A stretch of DNA of 7,090 nt, taken from Chlamydiota bacterium (GTDB taxonomy: Bacteria > Chlamydiota > Chlamydiia > Chlamydiales > Rhabdochlamydiaceae). This document shows, piece by piece, positions 1 through 6,381 of the stretch. The stretch spans positions 1-7,090 of the forward strand of contig VGMB01000081.1 in assembly GCA_016866585.1 (NCBI GenBank), given 5' to 3'. Positions within the stretch are counted from its first letter, which is position 1. Each line of letters begins with the position of its first letter. The position numbers and the translations under genes were made by a program. Below the pieces are notes generated by a model that saw only the letters and a list, made by a program, of their open reading frames with translations, was not told where the DNA came from and ran no database searches.

Positions 1-282
1 AAGTAGAGCTCGATCCTCAAGAAGGGGCATCATAAGACTTGCACATTCTTCTTTTGATTCACCTTGTATACCGTCACCATACAAGTCGACAAGAAAAGCC
101 ACATATCCCAGTTTAGCAAGAAGCTCACCCTTTTGCTCGATAACCCTATCCCTTCCTTTCCATGCATGAAAGATGAGTATAAGAGGTTTTTTCCCCTGAA
201 AGGAGGGATCTGATAGTATTAAGGCCTTAAATATTGTTTTACCATCTGTGTACTCGAAAGGGATCTTACGCATAAAAACCAT
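1..282 (-). CDS. Dienelactone hydrolase-like alpha/beta hydrolase, N-terminal part (cut by window edge)
   Basis: The frame is open on the minus strand from an ATG at 282 through base 1, giving 94 residues with no stop; the C-terminal part lies outside the window. The visible part fits the start of the dienelactone hydrolase family. A hydrophobic beta strand (PLILIF, residues 33-38) leads into HAWKGRD (39-45), where the family's oxyanion-hole loop lies. Next come an alpha helix and LAKLGYVAFLVDLYGDG (55-71), the family's typical 'LA..GY.A...D.YG.G' signature. The catalytic nucleophile (usually Cys or Ser in a G-x-C/S-x-G elbow) and the Asp/His residues would lie in the missing part, so activity cannot be judged. 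No signal peptide is visible, so it is probably cytoplasmic. A second in-frame ATG at 273 is an alternative start; neither has a clear Shine-Dalgarno sequence. The gene is divergent from lpdA. The family assignment is fairly secure, but the substrate is unknown. Confidence 0.8.
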   Translation of the reverse strand, partial: MVFMRKIPFEYTDGKTIFKALILSDPSFQGKKPLILIFHAWKGRDRVIEQKGELLAKLGYVAFLVDLYGDGIQGESKEECASLMMPLLEDRALL

Positions 283-365
283 CTAGTTAATTTTTTATTT
301 ATCTATTGGTATCTGGAAATATAAAAAATAGCAACTTTTCCATGATTTTAGTACAATCTAGTTAA
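281..365. repeat. 10-bp direct repeat ATCTAGTTAA (281-290 and 356-365) in the divergent spacer
   Basis: The same 10-mer, ATCTAGTTAA, occurs twice in the same orientation, 75 bases apart start to start. The left copy overlaps the start codon of the hydrolase gene, and the right copy overlaps the end of the likely lpdA -10 element. Each copy contains a CTAG core. The placement at both ends of a divergent promoter region would suit a shared regulator site, but an A+T-rich 10-mer can also recur by chance. The repeat is seen directly; the role is inference. Confidence 0.35.
329..357 (+). promoter_or_regulatory. Possible sigma70-type promoter of the lpdA-lipA operon
   Basis: A good -10 match, TACAAT (352-357), sits 34 bases before the lpdA start. 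With a 17-base spacer the -35 position reads TAGCAA (329-334), which matches the consensus TTGACA at only three positions. The call therefore rests on the -10 box and its position in the divergent spacer. On the minus strand the same hexamer reads TTGCTA, a better -35, but the hexamer 17 bases beyond it (TACCAA) is a weak -10 for the hydrolase gene. Confidence 0.35.
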
Positions 366-390
366 AAATTTTATCGAGGTTTCAAACATC

Positions 391-1794
391 ATGGAAAACA
401 AAAAATTCGATATCGTAGTTATAGGTGCTGGACCTGGCGGTTATGTGGCGGCTATAAAGGCATCTCAATATGGAAAAAAAGTTGTTCTCATAGAAAAGCA
501 ATTCATGGGAGGAACCTGTTTAAATGTTGGATGTATTCCGACTAAAACACTCATCTCTAACGCTCATATTTTACACACAATTAAACAAGCTGCAGATTTC
601 GGTATATCCACAGGACCTGTTTCGTTTGAATATGCTAAAATGAAGCACCGAAAAGATTCCGTTGTTGAAAAAATGAGAAAAAGTCTTGAAGGCCTCGTAA
701 AATCCAACGGTATAACAATCATGCAAGGGCATGCTGAGTTCATTTCCACAAGAGAACTTAAAATCCGTGGTGAAATGAACGAAATCATAACCTTTGATAA
801 AGCAATCGTAGCAACAGGATCCGAGCCTCTCGACATCCCTGCATTCCCTTGTGATCACAAAAAAGTGCTCAACTCTACATCTATTCTTGAGCTTTCGACT
901 TTACCAAAATCTCTAGCCATTATTGGTGGTGGATACATAGGATGTGAGTTTGCAAGTTTATTTGCAGAGCTCGGAGTCAAAGTGACAATACTTGAAGCTA
1001 TGCCTATGATCCTAGCTCCTCAAGGCAAAACTATCTCTGATGTAATTACAAGAGCTTTTATAAAAAAAGGTGTCGACGTGCAAACTAGTGTGATGGTAGA
1101 AGGGATAGACGACACAGCTACAGGGGTAAGCATTCGCATCAAAGATAAGGGAACTGTAGAATGTGATATGGCTTTAGTATCTATCGGTAGAAAAATCGTA
1201 TCTTCCGACCTTGGCCTTGATAAAATCGGCGTTAAGGTTAGCGATAGAGGCGCAGTAGCTGTTGATGCTAAAATGGAAACAACAACTCCTGGCATTTACG
1301 CTATAGGAGATGTGACTGGCCAGTATATGCTAGCGCACGTAGCGTCACACCAAGGCGTAGTAGCTGCATCAAATGCCTGCGGAGTAAAAGCTGATATGCA
1401 CTACGAGGCTGTACCTGCTGTGATCTTCACATCCCCAGAAATCGCCATGGTAGGAATAACGCCAGAGCAAGCTGCAGAATCTCAACTACCATTTGCTATT
1501 GGTAAATTTCCATTCCAAGCTCTTGGCAAAGCTGTTGCAAGCATGGATACAGAAGGTTTTGCTCAAATCATCATAAACAAGCAAACAGGACAAGTGCTTG
1601 GTGCTCAAGTCATAGGAAAAGATGCCTCATCGCTAATCTCTGAGATCGCACTTGCTATGTCAAATGAGCTTACACTGGATTGCATTACCGAGACAATACA
1701 TGCTCATCCCACACTACCTGAAGCATGGCTCGAGGCCGCATTAATAGCGGGTGACACACCCATACATTTGCCACCTAAAGTGAAAAAAACCTAA
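391..1794 (+). CDS. lpdA: Dihydrolipoyl dehydrogenase (E3 subunit)
   Basis: This is a cytoplasmic FAD flavoenzyme that re-oxidises dihydrolipoyl groups on the E2 or H proteins of pyruvate, 2-oxoglutarate, branched-chain or glycine-cleavage complexes and passes the electrons to NAD+. At 467 residues it has the usual family length. The N-terminal FAD dinucleotide fold carries GAGPGGY (12-18). The redox disulfide motif GGTCLNVGCIPTK follows, with Cys43 and Cys48. ATGSEP (141-146) closes the FAD domain, and the NAD-binding fold starts at GGGYIG (179-184). The second FAD-contact motif is YAIGDVTG (303-310). The dimerisation domain ends with HAHPTLPE, supplying the catalytic His439 and Glu444. All key residues are present. 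The ATG at 391 is preceded by GAGG (376-379) at 11 bases and puts the FAD motif at its normal distance. lipA follows after 19 bases, which suits an operon, since LipA makes the cofactor this enzyme acts on. Which complex it serves cannot be read from the window. Confidence 0.96.
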   Translation: MENKKFDIVVIGAGPGGYVAAIKASQYGKKVVLIEKQFMGGTCLNVGCIPTKTLISNAHILHTIKQAADFGISTGPVSFEYAKMKHRKDSVVEKMRKSLEGLVKSNGITIMQGHAEFISTRELKIRGEMNEIITFDKAIVATGSEPLDIPAFPCDHKKVLNSTSILELSTLPKSLAIIGGGYIGCEFASLFAELGVKVTILEAMPMILAPQGKTISDVITRAFIKKGVDVQTSVMVEGIDDTATGVSIRIKDKGTVECDMALVSIGRKIVSSDLGLDKIGVKVSDRGAVAVDAKMETTTPGIYAIGDVTGQYMLAHVASHQGVVAASNACGVKADMHYEAVPAVIFTSPEIAMVGITPEQAAESQLPFAIGKFPFQALGKAVASMDTEGFAQIIINKQTGQVLGAQVIGKDASSLISEIALAMSNELTLDCITETIHAHPTLPEAWLEAALIAGDTPIHLPPKVKKT

Positions 1795-1813
1795 ATTTAA
1801 AAAGAAGAGATCT

Positions 1814-2785
1814 ATGTCTATAGAAAACGACCTTTTCGATGCATTTTCAGTCTCAAAGAAACCAGCAGTGAACAAACTGCCTGTCAATCCTGAAGTAGGC
1901 TGCAATACTTCAGGAAATACTAGAGGAAGATTCCCTTCCTGGCTTCACAGGAAACTGCCTCAAGGAGGACAACTTTCCCATACAGGGTCTCTTCTTCAAA
2001 AATATGGTCTTAATACTGTTTGTGAAGAAGCTAAATGCCCGAACAGACTTGAGTGTTATTCAAAAAAAACAGCAACATTCTTAGCCCTTGGCAAAGAATG
2101 CACAAGAAATTGTGGCTTCTGTGATATTGACTTTGCCAAGACTCCTAAGGCTCCAGAATCAGACGAGCCTGAAAGAATTGCCCTATCTGCGCTTGAACTA
2201 GGGCTTAAACATGTTGTAGTAACCATGGTTGCTCGCGATGATCTACCTGACGGTGGGGCAGAACACATCGCCCTGATCATAAGAAAAGTGAAAGAACTCA
2301 GTCCCGAAACTACCATAGAGGTTCTTACATCAGATTTTTCAGGCAATCTAGAGGCCTTAAATCTGGTACTAAGTGCCCAACCAGAAATATTTAATCATAA
2401 TATTGAAACAACTAAACAGCTTACCCCAAGAGTGCGACATAAAGCAACTTACGAAAGGACACTTGAGGTCTTAAAGTACGCTAAGGAGCATGGTAAGGGA
2501 TCCTTTGTAAAATCAGGAATTATGGTAGGCCTTGGAGAAACTGTTGAAGAGGTCAAAGATACTATTAAGGATCTCTGCGAGGCGGGATGTGATATTGTTA
2601 CAATAGGACAATATCTGCAAGCAGATAAAAAAAAGCTCCTTGTAAAGGCATTTATAACTCCTGAGATATTCAAAGAATACGAAGAATATGGCTACTCTTT
2701 GGGAATAAAACACATGTACTGCGGACCTTTTGTACGGTCCAGCTATAATGCACAAGAAATTCAAAAAATTTTAACAAGAAAATAA
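1814..2785 (+). CDS. lipA: Lipoyl synthase (radical SAM)
   Basis: This enzyme inserts two sulfur atoms into the octanoyl chain on lipoyl domains, using radical S-adenosylmethionine chemistry and two 4Fe-4S clusters. All the hallmarks are visible. The auxiliary-cluster motif C-x4-C-x5-C lies at Cys70, Cys75 and Cys81. The radical SAM motif C-x3-C-x2-C lies at Cys96, Cys100 and Cys103. The C-terminal RSSY (308-311) supplies the serine ligand of the auxiliary cluster. Other family landmarks are TATFLALG (86-93), VARDDLPDGGA (139-149), FNHNIET (193-199) and GQYLQ (265-269). The length is 323 residues, slightly long because about 37 residues precede the usual start of the fold at RFPSWLHRKLP (39-49). 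A purine-rich AAAGAAGAGA (1801-1810) just before the ATG supports this start. It follows lpdA by 19 bases and sits one base before the HEAT-repeat gene. The octanoyl or lipoate transferase (lipB, lplA) that would complete the pathway is not in the window. Confidence 0.97.
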   Translation: MSIENDLFDAFSVSKKPAVNKLPVNPEVGCNTSGNTRGRFPSWLHRKLPQGGQLSHTGSLLQKYGLNTVCEEAKCPNRLECYSKKTATFLALGKECTRNCGFCDIDFAKTPKAPESDEPERIALSALELGLKHVVVTMVARDDLPDGGAEHIALIIRKVKELSPETTIEVLTSDFSGNLEALNLVLSAQPEIFNHNIETTKQLTPRVRHKATYERTLEVLKYAKEHGKGSFVKSGIMVGLGETVEEVKDTIKDLCEAGCDIVTIGQYLQADKKKLLVKAFITPEIFKEYEEYGYSLGIKHMYCGPFVRSSYNAQEIQKILTRK

Positions 2786-2786
2786 T

Positions 2787-3674
2787 ATGGATAACCACTC
2801 TTCCTTTCCTATTGCAGACATGTATGATCACGAAATCCTCATGCACAGGGACATCCATTTTGGGGGTAGTTTTGATATCATGCTTAAATACTATGAAGAT
2901 GAGGGAAAAGGATCTAATCCCGAATTTGAAATCAGCAGAATTAAAGTACTTCAAAAAACAGAAACGATTAATAATGTAAATCTTTCTGAAGAGCTCCTCG
3001 ATGAAGACGAGCAAAATATTGTGAAGCAAGCTAAGCAAAAATATCAAATACTTCGCGATATTTATGAGGATCCAAATCCTGGAATGGCAAAGCTAATTGC
3101 AGATTTAATTCTTTCAGAAGATATTGAAGCAGAGGAAGAAATAGATCAACTTGTTAAACAAGGAAAAAAAGCTACCGATGCTCTAATAGAAATTATATCG
3201 AACGATGACTTTTTTAATCCATTATACCCTGGGTATGGACTCACACCCATCTACGCAGCTAAAGCTCTTGGATTGATCAAAGATGAGAGATCGATTCCAA
3301 TATTATTTGAAACTTTGAGCAAAAGCGATTTCTTTACGGAAGAAACGATTCTTGAAGCTCTTCAAGAAATTGGACATCCTGCTCAAGATTTCTTACTTAA
3401 GATCTTAAAAAAAGAACCTTTTACTAAAGATAATGAGCTTGCGGCAACGGCCTTATTGTATATGCCTATGACAGAACATCTATCAGAGGTGTTTTTTGAA
3501 GTTCTCACTAATCCAAAATCTCAAGAAAACCATCAATTTACTCTTTATTTAGTCTTGGGTTGTGAAGGGCTTAAAAAACCAAATCTACGTCAATCATTCA
3601 AAGATCTGATCGAGCAGCTTAACAATCCAGAAGCATCTGTAGAAGCAGAATTCATCATAAAATCCTGGAAATAA
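2787..3674 (+). CDS. HEAT-repeat protein of unknown function
   Basis: I do not recognise a named gene here. The 295-residue product has an N-terminal segment (about 1-65) of no recognisable family, with HRDIHFGGSFD at 20-30. Acidic patches follow (DEDE at 72-75; EDIEAEEEID at 111-120). From about residue 121 to 275 there are four or so helical hairpins of HEAT / PBS-lyase-like type. The clearest are IYAAKALGLIKDERSIPILFETL (155-177, spanning one hairpin) and TILEALQEIGHPAQDFLLKIL (187-207). There is no signal peptide, membrane segment or catalytic motif, so it is probably a cytoplasmic protein-binding scaffold. The ATG lies one base after the lipA stop and lacks a Shine-Dalgarno sequence, so translation is probably coupled to lipA. 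In-frame ATGs at 2820 and 2841 are possible later starts. The terminator right after it marks it as the last gene of the lpdA-lipA unit. The HEAT call is fairly sure; any link to lipoylation is only inferred from position. Confidence 0.82.
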   Translation: MDNHSSFPIADMYDHEILMHRDIHFGGSFDIMLKYYEDEGKGSNPEFEISRIKVLQKTETINNVNLSEELLDEDEQNIVKQAKQKYQILRDIYEDPNPGMAKLIADLILSEDIEAEEEIDQLVKQGKKATDALIEIISNDDFFNPLYPGYGLTPIYAAKALGLIKDERSIPILFETLSKSDFFTEETILEALQEIGHPAQDFLLKILKKEPFTKDNELAATALLYMPMTEHLSEVFFEVLTNPKSQENHQFTLYLVLGCEGLKKPNLRQSFKDLIEQLNNPEASVEAEFIIKSWK

Positions 3675-3686
3675 TCATCCATCCAT

Positions 3687-3710
3687 AGCCTGTTTGTACT
3701 ATAACAGGCT
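3687..3710 (+). terminator. Hairpin terminator after the lpdA-lipA-HEAT unit
   Basis: A perfect 8-bp stem, AGCCTGTT (3687-3694) with AACAGGCT (3703-3710), closes an 8-base loop and starts 12 bases after the HEAT gene stop. The following sequence is pyrimidine-rich (CCTCTTTAATCTTGATTT) rather than a pure T-run, so it is a moderate intrinsic terminator. The next gene has its own promoter just downstream, which fits an operon boundary here. Confidence 0.7.
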
Positions 3711-3726
3711 CCTCTTTAATCTTGAT

Positions 3727-3755
3727 TTGACTTAATTTTTTTTTAAAAGTAGATT
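3727..3755 (+). promoter_or_regulatory. Sigma70-type promoter of the glycosyltransferase gene, with a T9 run in the spacer
   Basis: TTGACT (3727-3732, five of six to the -35 consensus) and TAGATT (3750-3755, four of six to the -10 consensus) are separated by exactly 17 bases. The spacer holds nine consecutive T (3736-3744) followed by four A. Transcription would start near 3762 and leave a very short leader of about 14 bases, just enough to hold the ribosome binding site. It lies directly after the terminator of the upstream unit. Confidence 0.6.
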
Positions 3756-3763
3756 CTGCTCAA

Positions 3764-3769
3764 AAGGAG
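3764..3769 (+). promoter_or_regulatory. Strong ribosome binding site (AAGGAG)
   Basis: AAGGAG stands six bases before the ATG at 3776 and is the best Shine-Dalgarno match in the window; the other genes have weak or absent ones. It fixes the start of the glycosyltransferase and suggests efficient translation from a short leader. Confidence 0.8.
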
Positions 3770-3775
3770 CTTTTT

Positions 3776-4951
3776 ATGAAAATCTCTATAATTTCCAGGA
3801 AGAATCAGGATATTAAGTGGGGTGGAGATCTCAGAACCTTTGAAACAATTAAACTTGGATTACAAGAGCTGGGGCATGAAGCAGAGATACTATCAACATC
3901 AACGGATCTTCATAATACTGATTTTGTATTCTTATCTAATACTTCCTTGGATTTAAGGCCTGATAACAATGTTCTTGATTTACTTGGCATACCTTATGGA
4001 TTAATTCCTTTTCATGAAAATTACATACAATATCATAGTCCATCTAAAGGTTTTTTTGAATTTGTCAAAAAATGTTATAATGAAACACTAGATAGTACTG
4101 TTAAATACGAAATTGACTATCTCTTTGAAAACCCTAATGTGATTAATTACTTCGAAATTCCGCCAAGAAAGTGTTCTCTTATTAATTATAATACCATAAA
4201 AAATGCTAGGGTGTGTATAGCCAACAGTCCTACTGAAGCTCGCACTCTACTACGTGATTGCCCAAAAGCAACCGTCGAGACGGTACTTTGGACACCAGGT
4301 TTTGCTGATGAATTTACATCAGAACCAACAAATGAATTTTTAGATTTAACCGGACTTAAATCCAAAAGCTATATACTTCAAGTTGGTCGATTTGAAACTA
4401 GAAAAAATCAACTCGCATCAATTCTTGCCACAAAAGACCTCGATATTCCACTAGTATTTATCTCTACAAAAACGAATGCACTTGATTATGAAATGTTCTG
4501 TATACAGTCAATTGTTAAATGGAGAAAAGCACCAACAATCTTTATAGGACTTAATGCCAACCCTTGCAAAGAAGGCCCTCTGCAGATTATCCCAATGCCT
4601 AATAACCAGAAGCTATCAAATTCGATGCTTCAAAGCGCATTCTTTCATGCTGGACTTCACCTACACCCAGCATTTCAAGAGCTTCCAGGCTATACGTATT
4701 TTGAATCAGTAGCCCAAGGTACCGCCACAATAGCTTCATCATGGACGACCATCCAAGACTATTTCTCAAATCCAAATATCGATGGCATTATAGAATATTG
4801 CAACCCAGGTAACTTGCAAGAAATCAGGGACTTAGTGGAAAAAAAATTCGGTCAAAGTTTCTCTTCGTCCTCTGTACATCCCATCTTTAAAAGGACAAAA
4901 AAAGAAATGGCGCAAGAGTTTGTAAATATAATTAATAAATATAAAAATTAA
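3776..4951 (+). CDS. GT4-type (GT-B fold, retaining) glycosyltransferase, substrate unknown
   Basis: This 391-residue protein has the layout of a family-4 glycosyltransferase. The N-terminal Rossmann half opens with MKISIIS and GGDLRTFETIKLGLQELGHE (16-35), the usual glycine-rich acceptor-side loop and helix ending in 'GHE'. The C-terminal nucleotide-sugar half starts at YILQVGRFETRKNQ (199-212), with Arg205 and Lys210 in the phosphate-binding positions. It carries the E-x7-E motif (Glu302, Glu310) in ELPGYTYFESVAQGTATIAS, the signature of retaining GT-B enzymes. It is not like glycogen synthase GlgA, which is longer and begins with a KxGGL-type motif. The stretch at about 83-135 departs from the GT4 enzymes I know. 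No signal peptide or membrane helix is visible, so it probably acts in the cytoplasm or at the inner face of the membrane. The ATG is fixed by a strong AAGGAG. It is transcribed alone, with a promoter before it and glgC 122 bases after its stop. Lipopolysaccharide or other surface-glycan work is a guess. Confidence 0.85.
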   Translation: MKISIISRKNQDIKWGGDLRTFETIKLGLQELGHEAEILSTSTDLHNTDFVFLSNTSLDLRPDNNVLDLLGIPYGLIPFHENYIQYHSPSKGFFEFVKKCYNETLDSTVKYEIDYLFENPNVINYFEIPPRKCSLINYNTIKNARVCIANSPTEARTLLRDCPKATVETVLWTPGFADEFTSEPTNEFLDLTGLKSKSYILQVGRFETRKNQLASILATKDLDIPLVFISTKTNALDYEMFCIQSIVKWRKAPTIFIGLNANPCKEGPLQIIPMPNNQKLSNSMLQSAFFHAGLHLHPAFQELPGYTYFESVAQGTATIASSWTTIQDYFSNPNIDGIIEYCNPGNLQEIRDLVEKKFGQSFSSSSVHPIFKRTKKEMAQEFVNIINKYKN

Positions 4952-5073
4952 TACCATCTTAAATACCTTAAAAAGATAAACATGGGATAAAATTAATAAG
5001 ATAGTAGTAAAAATATTTTTGATTTAATATTAATATAAATGCTAATAATTACTTATACAAACAAAATTAGTTA
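4952..5073. other. A+T-rich spacer before glgC, probably its promoter region
   Basis: This gene-free stretch is very A+T-rich and has no clear terminator for the gene before it. It contains a perfect 12-bp palindrome AAAAATATTTTT (5009-5020). TTGATT (5019-5024) is a fair -35. The hexamers 17-18 bases later (CTAATA, or TAATAA at 5043-5048) are poor -10 boxes, while TATAAA (5034-5039) and TATACA (5054-5059) are better -10 boxes without good -35 partners. A promoter for glgC is therefore likely but cannot be fixed. No Shine-Dalgarno sequence is seen near its end. Confidence 0.4.
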
Positions 5074-5079
5074 GTGTTT

Positions 5080-6363
5080 ATGAGAATATTAGACAATAAA
5101 AACTACAGTAAAGTAAGCTCTGTCGCAAGTATAGTACTTGCTGGAGGTGAAGGAACTAGATTAAAACCTTTAACCACACAGAGATGTAAACCTGCAGTCT
5201 CCTTCGGTGGCAAGTTTAGATTAATTGATATCCCCATATCTAATTCTATGAATTCGAATATTAATAAGATCTATGTAATCTCTCAATATCTCTCTAATTC
5301 GTTAAAAAAGCATATAGATGAAAACTACCTAAATGGCGTAGTAAATAAGGCCGAACTAGAACTTCTTTCCCCAGAAGAAAAAAATCAAGGTACTAACTGG
5401 TTTAAAGGCACAGCAGATGCTGTGAGAAAAAACTGGCATCATCTTGAACACACCAATGTCGAGTATTTTTTGATTCTTTCTGGCGATCAGCTTTACAATA
5501 TTGATTTCTCTGACATGATCGAATTTGCGAAAACTAAAAATGCGGACCTTGTTATAGCTTCCTTACCAGTAAATAAAGAAGATGCAACAAGAATGGGTCT
5601 TTTAAAAATAGATGAAAACAATAAAATTATAGATTTCGTTGAAAAACCTAAAGAAGACAAGGTCTTAAACCAATTTAAACTACAAAAACACCCTGAGGAC
5701 AAAGAAGATTTTTACTTAGGATCTATGGGTATCTATGTCTTTAAAAAAGAAGCCCTTCGCAAACTGCTAACTGAAAAAGGTGACGATTTTGGTCACGATC
5801 TGATTCCATTAAAAGTTAAGAGTGGTGATACTTATGCTTTCATCTTTAAAGGATATTGGGAAGATATTGGAACAATTAGTGCATTTTATAAAGCTAACCT
5901 AGCTCTTACCGAACCTAAAGACCATTTAGATATTAACGATGAAAAATCTCCTATCTACTCAAGGATGGATAATCTTCCAAAAGCTCAAATAAAAGGAACA
6001 CTAATTACCGATTCATTAATTAGTCCTGGAGCTTTGATAGAAGCAAAAGAAATTGACCACAGCATAATTGGTGTATGTACTAGAATCCAAAAAGGAACAA
6101 TAATCAAAGACTCTGTAGTTCTTGGTAACCATTACTATCCAGATTGTCTATCGAAAGACGAACCTCTTTCGACGTACTTTAGTATCGGAGAAAATTGTAT
6201 AATACAAAAAGCAATTATTGATGAGCACACACATATAGGTAACAATGTCCGACTTATAAACCAAAACAACTTATCTAACTATGATGGTGATGGCGTTTAT
6301 ATACGAGACGGGATTATAGTGGTAACATCTGGGGCAAAAATCCCAGACGGATTTACACTATAA
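5080..6363 (+). CDS. glgC: Glucose-1-phosphate adenylyltransferase (ADP-glucose pyrophosphorylase), plant/cyanobacterial-like
   Basis: The enzyme makes ADP-glucose and pyrophosphate from ATP and glucose-1-phosphate, the committed step of glycogen synthesis in the cytoplasm. The nucleotidyltransferase domain begins with VLAGGEGTRLKPL (19-31) and RCKPAVSFGGKFRLIDIPIS (35-54). GTADAVRKN (110-118) and the catalytic-Asp motif SGDQLY (134-139, Asp136) follow. The glucose-1-phosphate Lys is Lys189 in FVEKP, and the domain closes with DFGHDLIP (236-243) and GYWEDIGTISAFYKANLAL (258-276). The rest is a left-handed beta-helix ending in YIRDGIIVVTSGAKIPDG, close to the plant/cyanobacterial ending and unlike the E. 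coli enzyme. The length of 427 residues is normal and all key residues are present. An upstream GTG at 5074 would add two residues. I prefer the ATG at 5080 because no Shine-Dalgarno sequence favours either. The metallophosphoesterase follows 18 bases after the stop. The glycogen synthase gene glgA is not in the window. Confidence 0.96.
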   Translation: MRILDNKNYSKVSSVASIVLAGGEGTRLKPLTTQRCKPAVSFGGKFRLIDIPISNSMNSNINKIYVISQYLSNSLKKHIDENYLNGVVNKAELELLSPEEKNQGTNWFKGTADAVRKNWHHLEHTNVEYFLILSGDQLYNIDFSDMIEFAKTKNADLVIASLPVNKEDATRMGLLKIDENNKIIDFVEKPKEDKVLNQFKLQKHPEDKEDFYLGSMGIYVFKKEALRKLLTEKGDDFGHDLIPLKVKSGDTYAFIFKGYWEDIGTISAFYKANLALTEPKDHLDINDEKSPIYSRMDNLPKAQIKGTLITDSLISPGALIEAKEIDHSIIGVCTRIQKGTIIKDSVVLGNHYYPDCLSKDEPLSTYFSIGENCIIQKAIIDEHTHIGNNVRLINQNNLSNYDGDGVYIRDGIIVVTSGAKIPDGFTL

Positions 6364-6381
6364 CTTATTAATTTTGAGCAT

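Noticed and set aside
564..858. Two minus-strand frames of 90-95 codons inside lpdA.
   Set aside because: They overlap each other and lie wholly within a complete lpdA with all its motifs. They show no recognisable protein family.
2670..3047. A 125-codon minus-strand reading frame opposite the end of lipA and the start of the HEAT gene.
   Set aside because: It overlaps two well-supported plus-strand genes, and its product is a low-complexity, hydrophobic, Phe- and Ile-rich sequence with no family resemblance. It is best explained as a by-product of the opposite strand.
3776..4951. Glycogen synthase (glgA), considered because glgC is next door.
   Set aside because: The protein is shorter than GlgA, lacks its N-terminal KxGGL-type motif, and has general GT4 rather than GT5 features.
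4955..4977. ATCTT...AAGAT inverted repeat after the glycosyltransferase gene as a terminator.
   Set aside because: The stem is only five A/T-rich base pairs, the loop is long and no T-run follows.
5009..5020. Palindrome AAAAATATTTTT as a terminator or operator.
   Set aside because: It is a pure A/T palindrome in a very A+T-rich spacer, with no loop and no G/C in the stem. It would be too weak as a terminator and is not specific enough to call an operator.
5074..5079. GTG at 5074 as the glgC start.
   Set aside because: It adds only two residues, has no ribosome binding site in its favour, and an ATG lies six bases on. It is kept as an alternative only.
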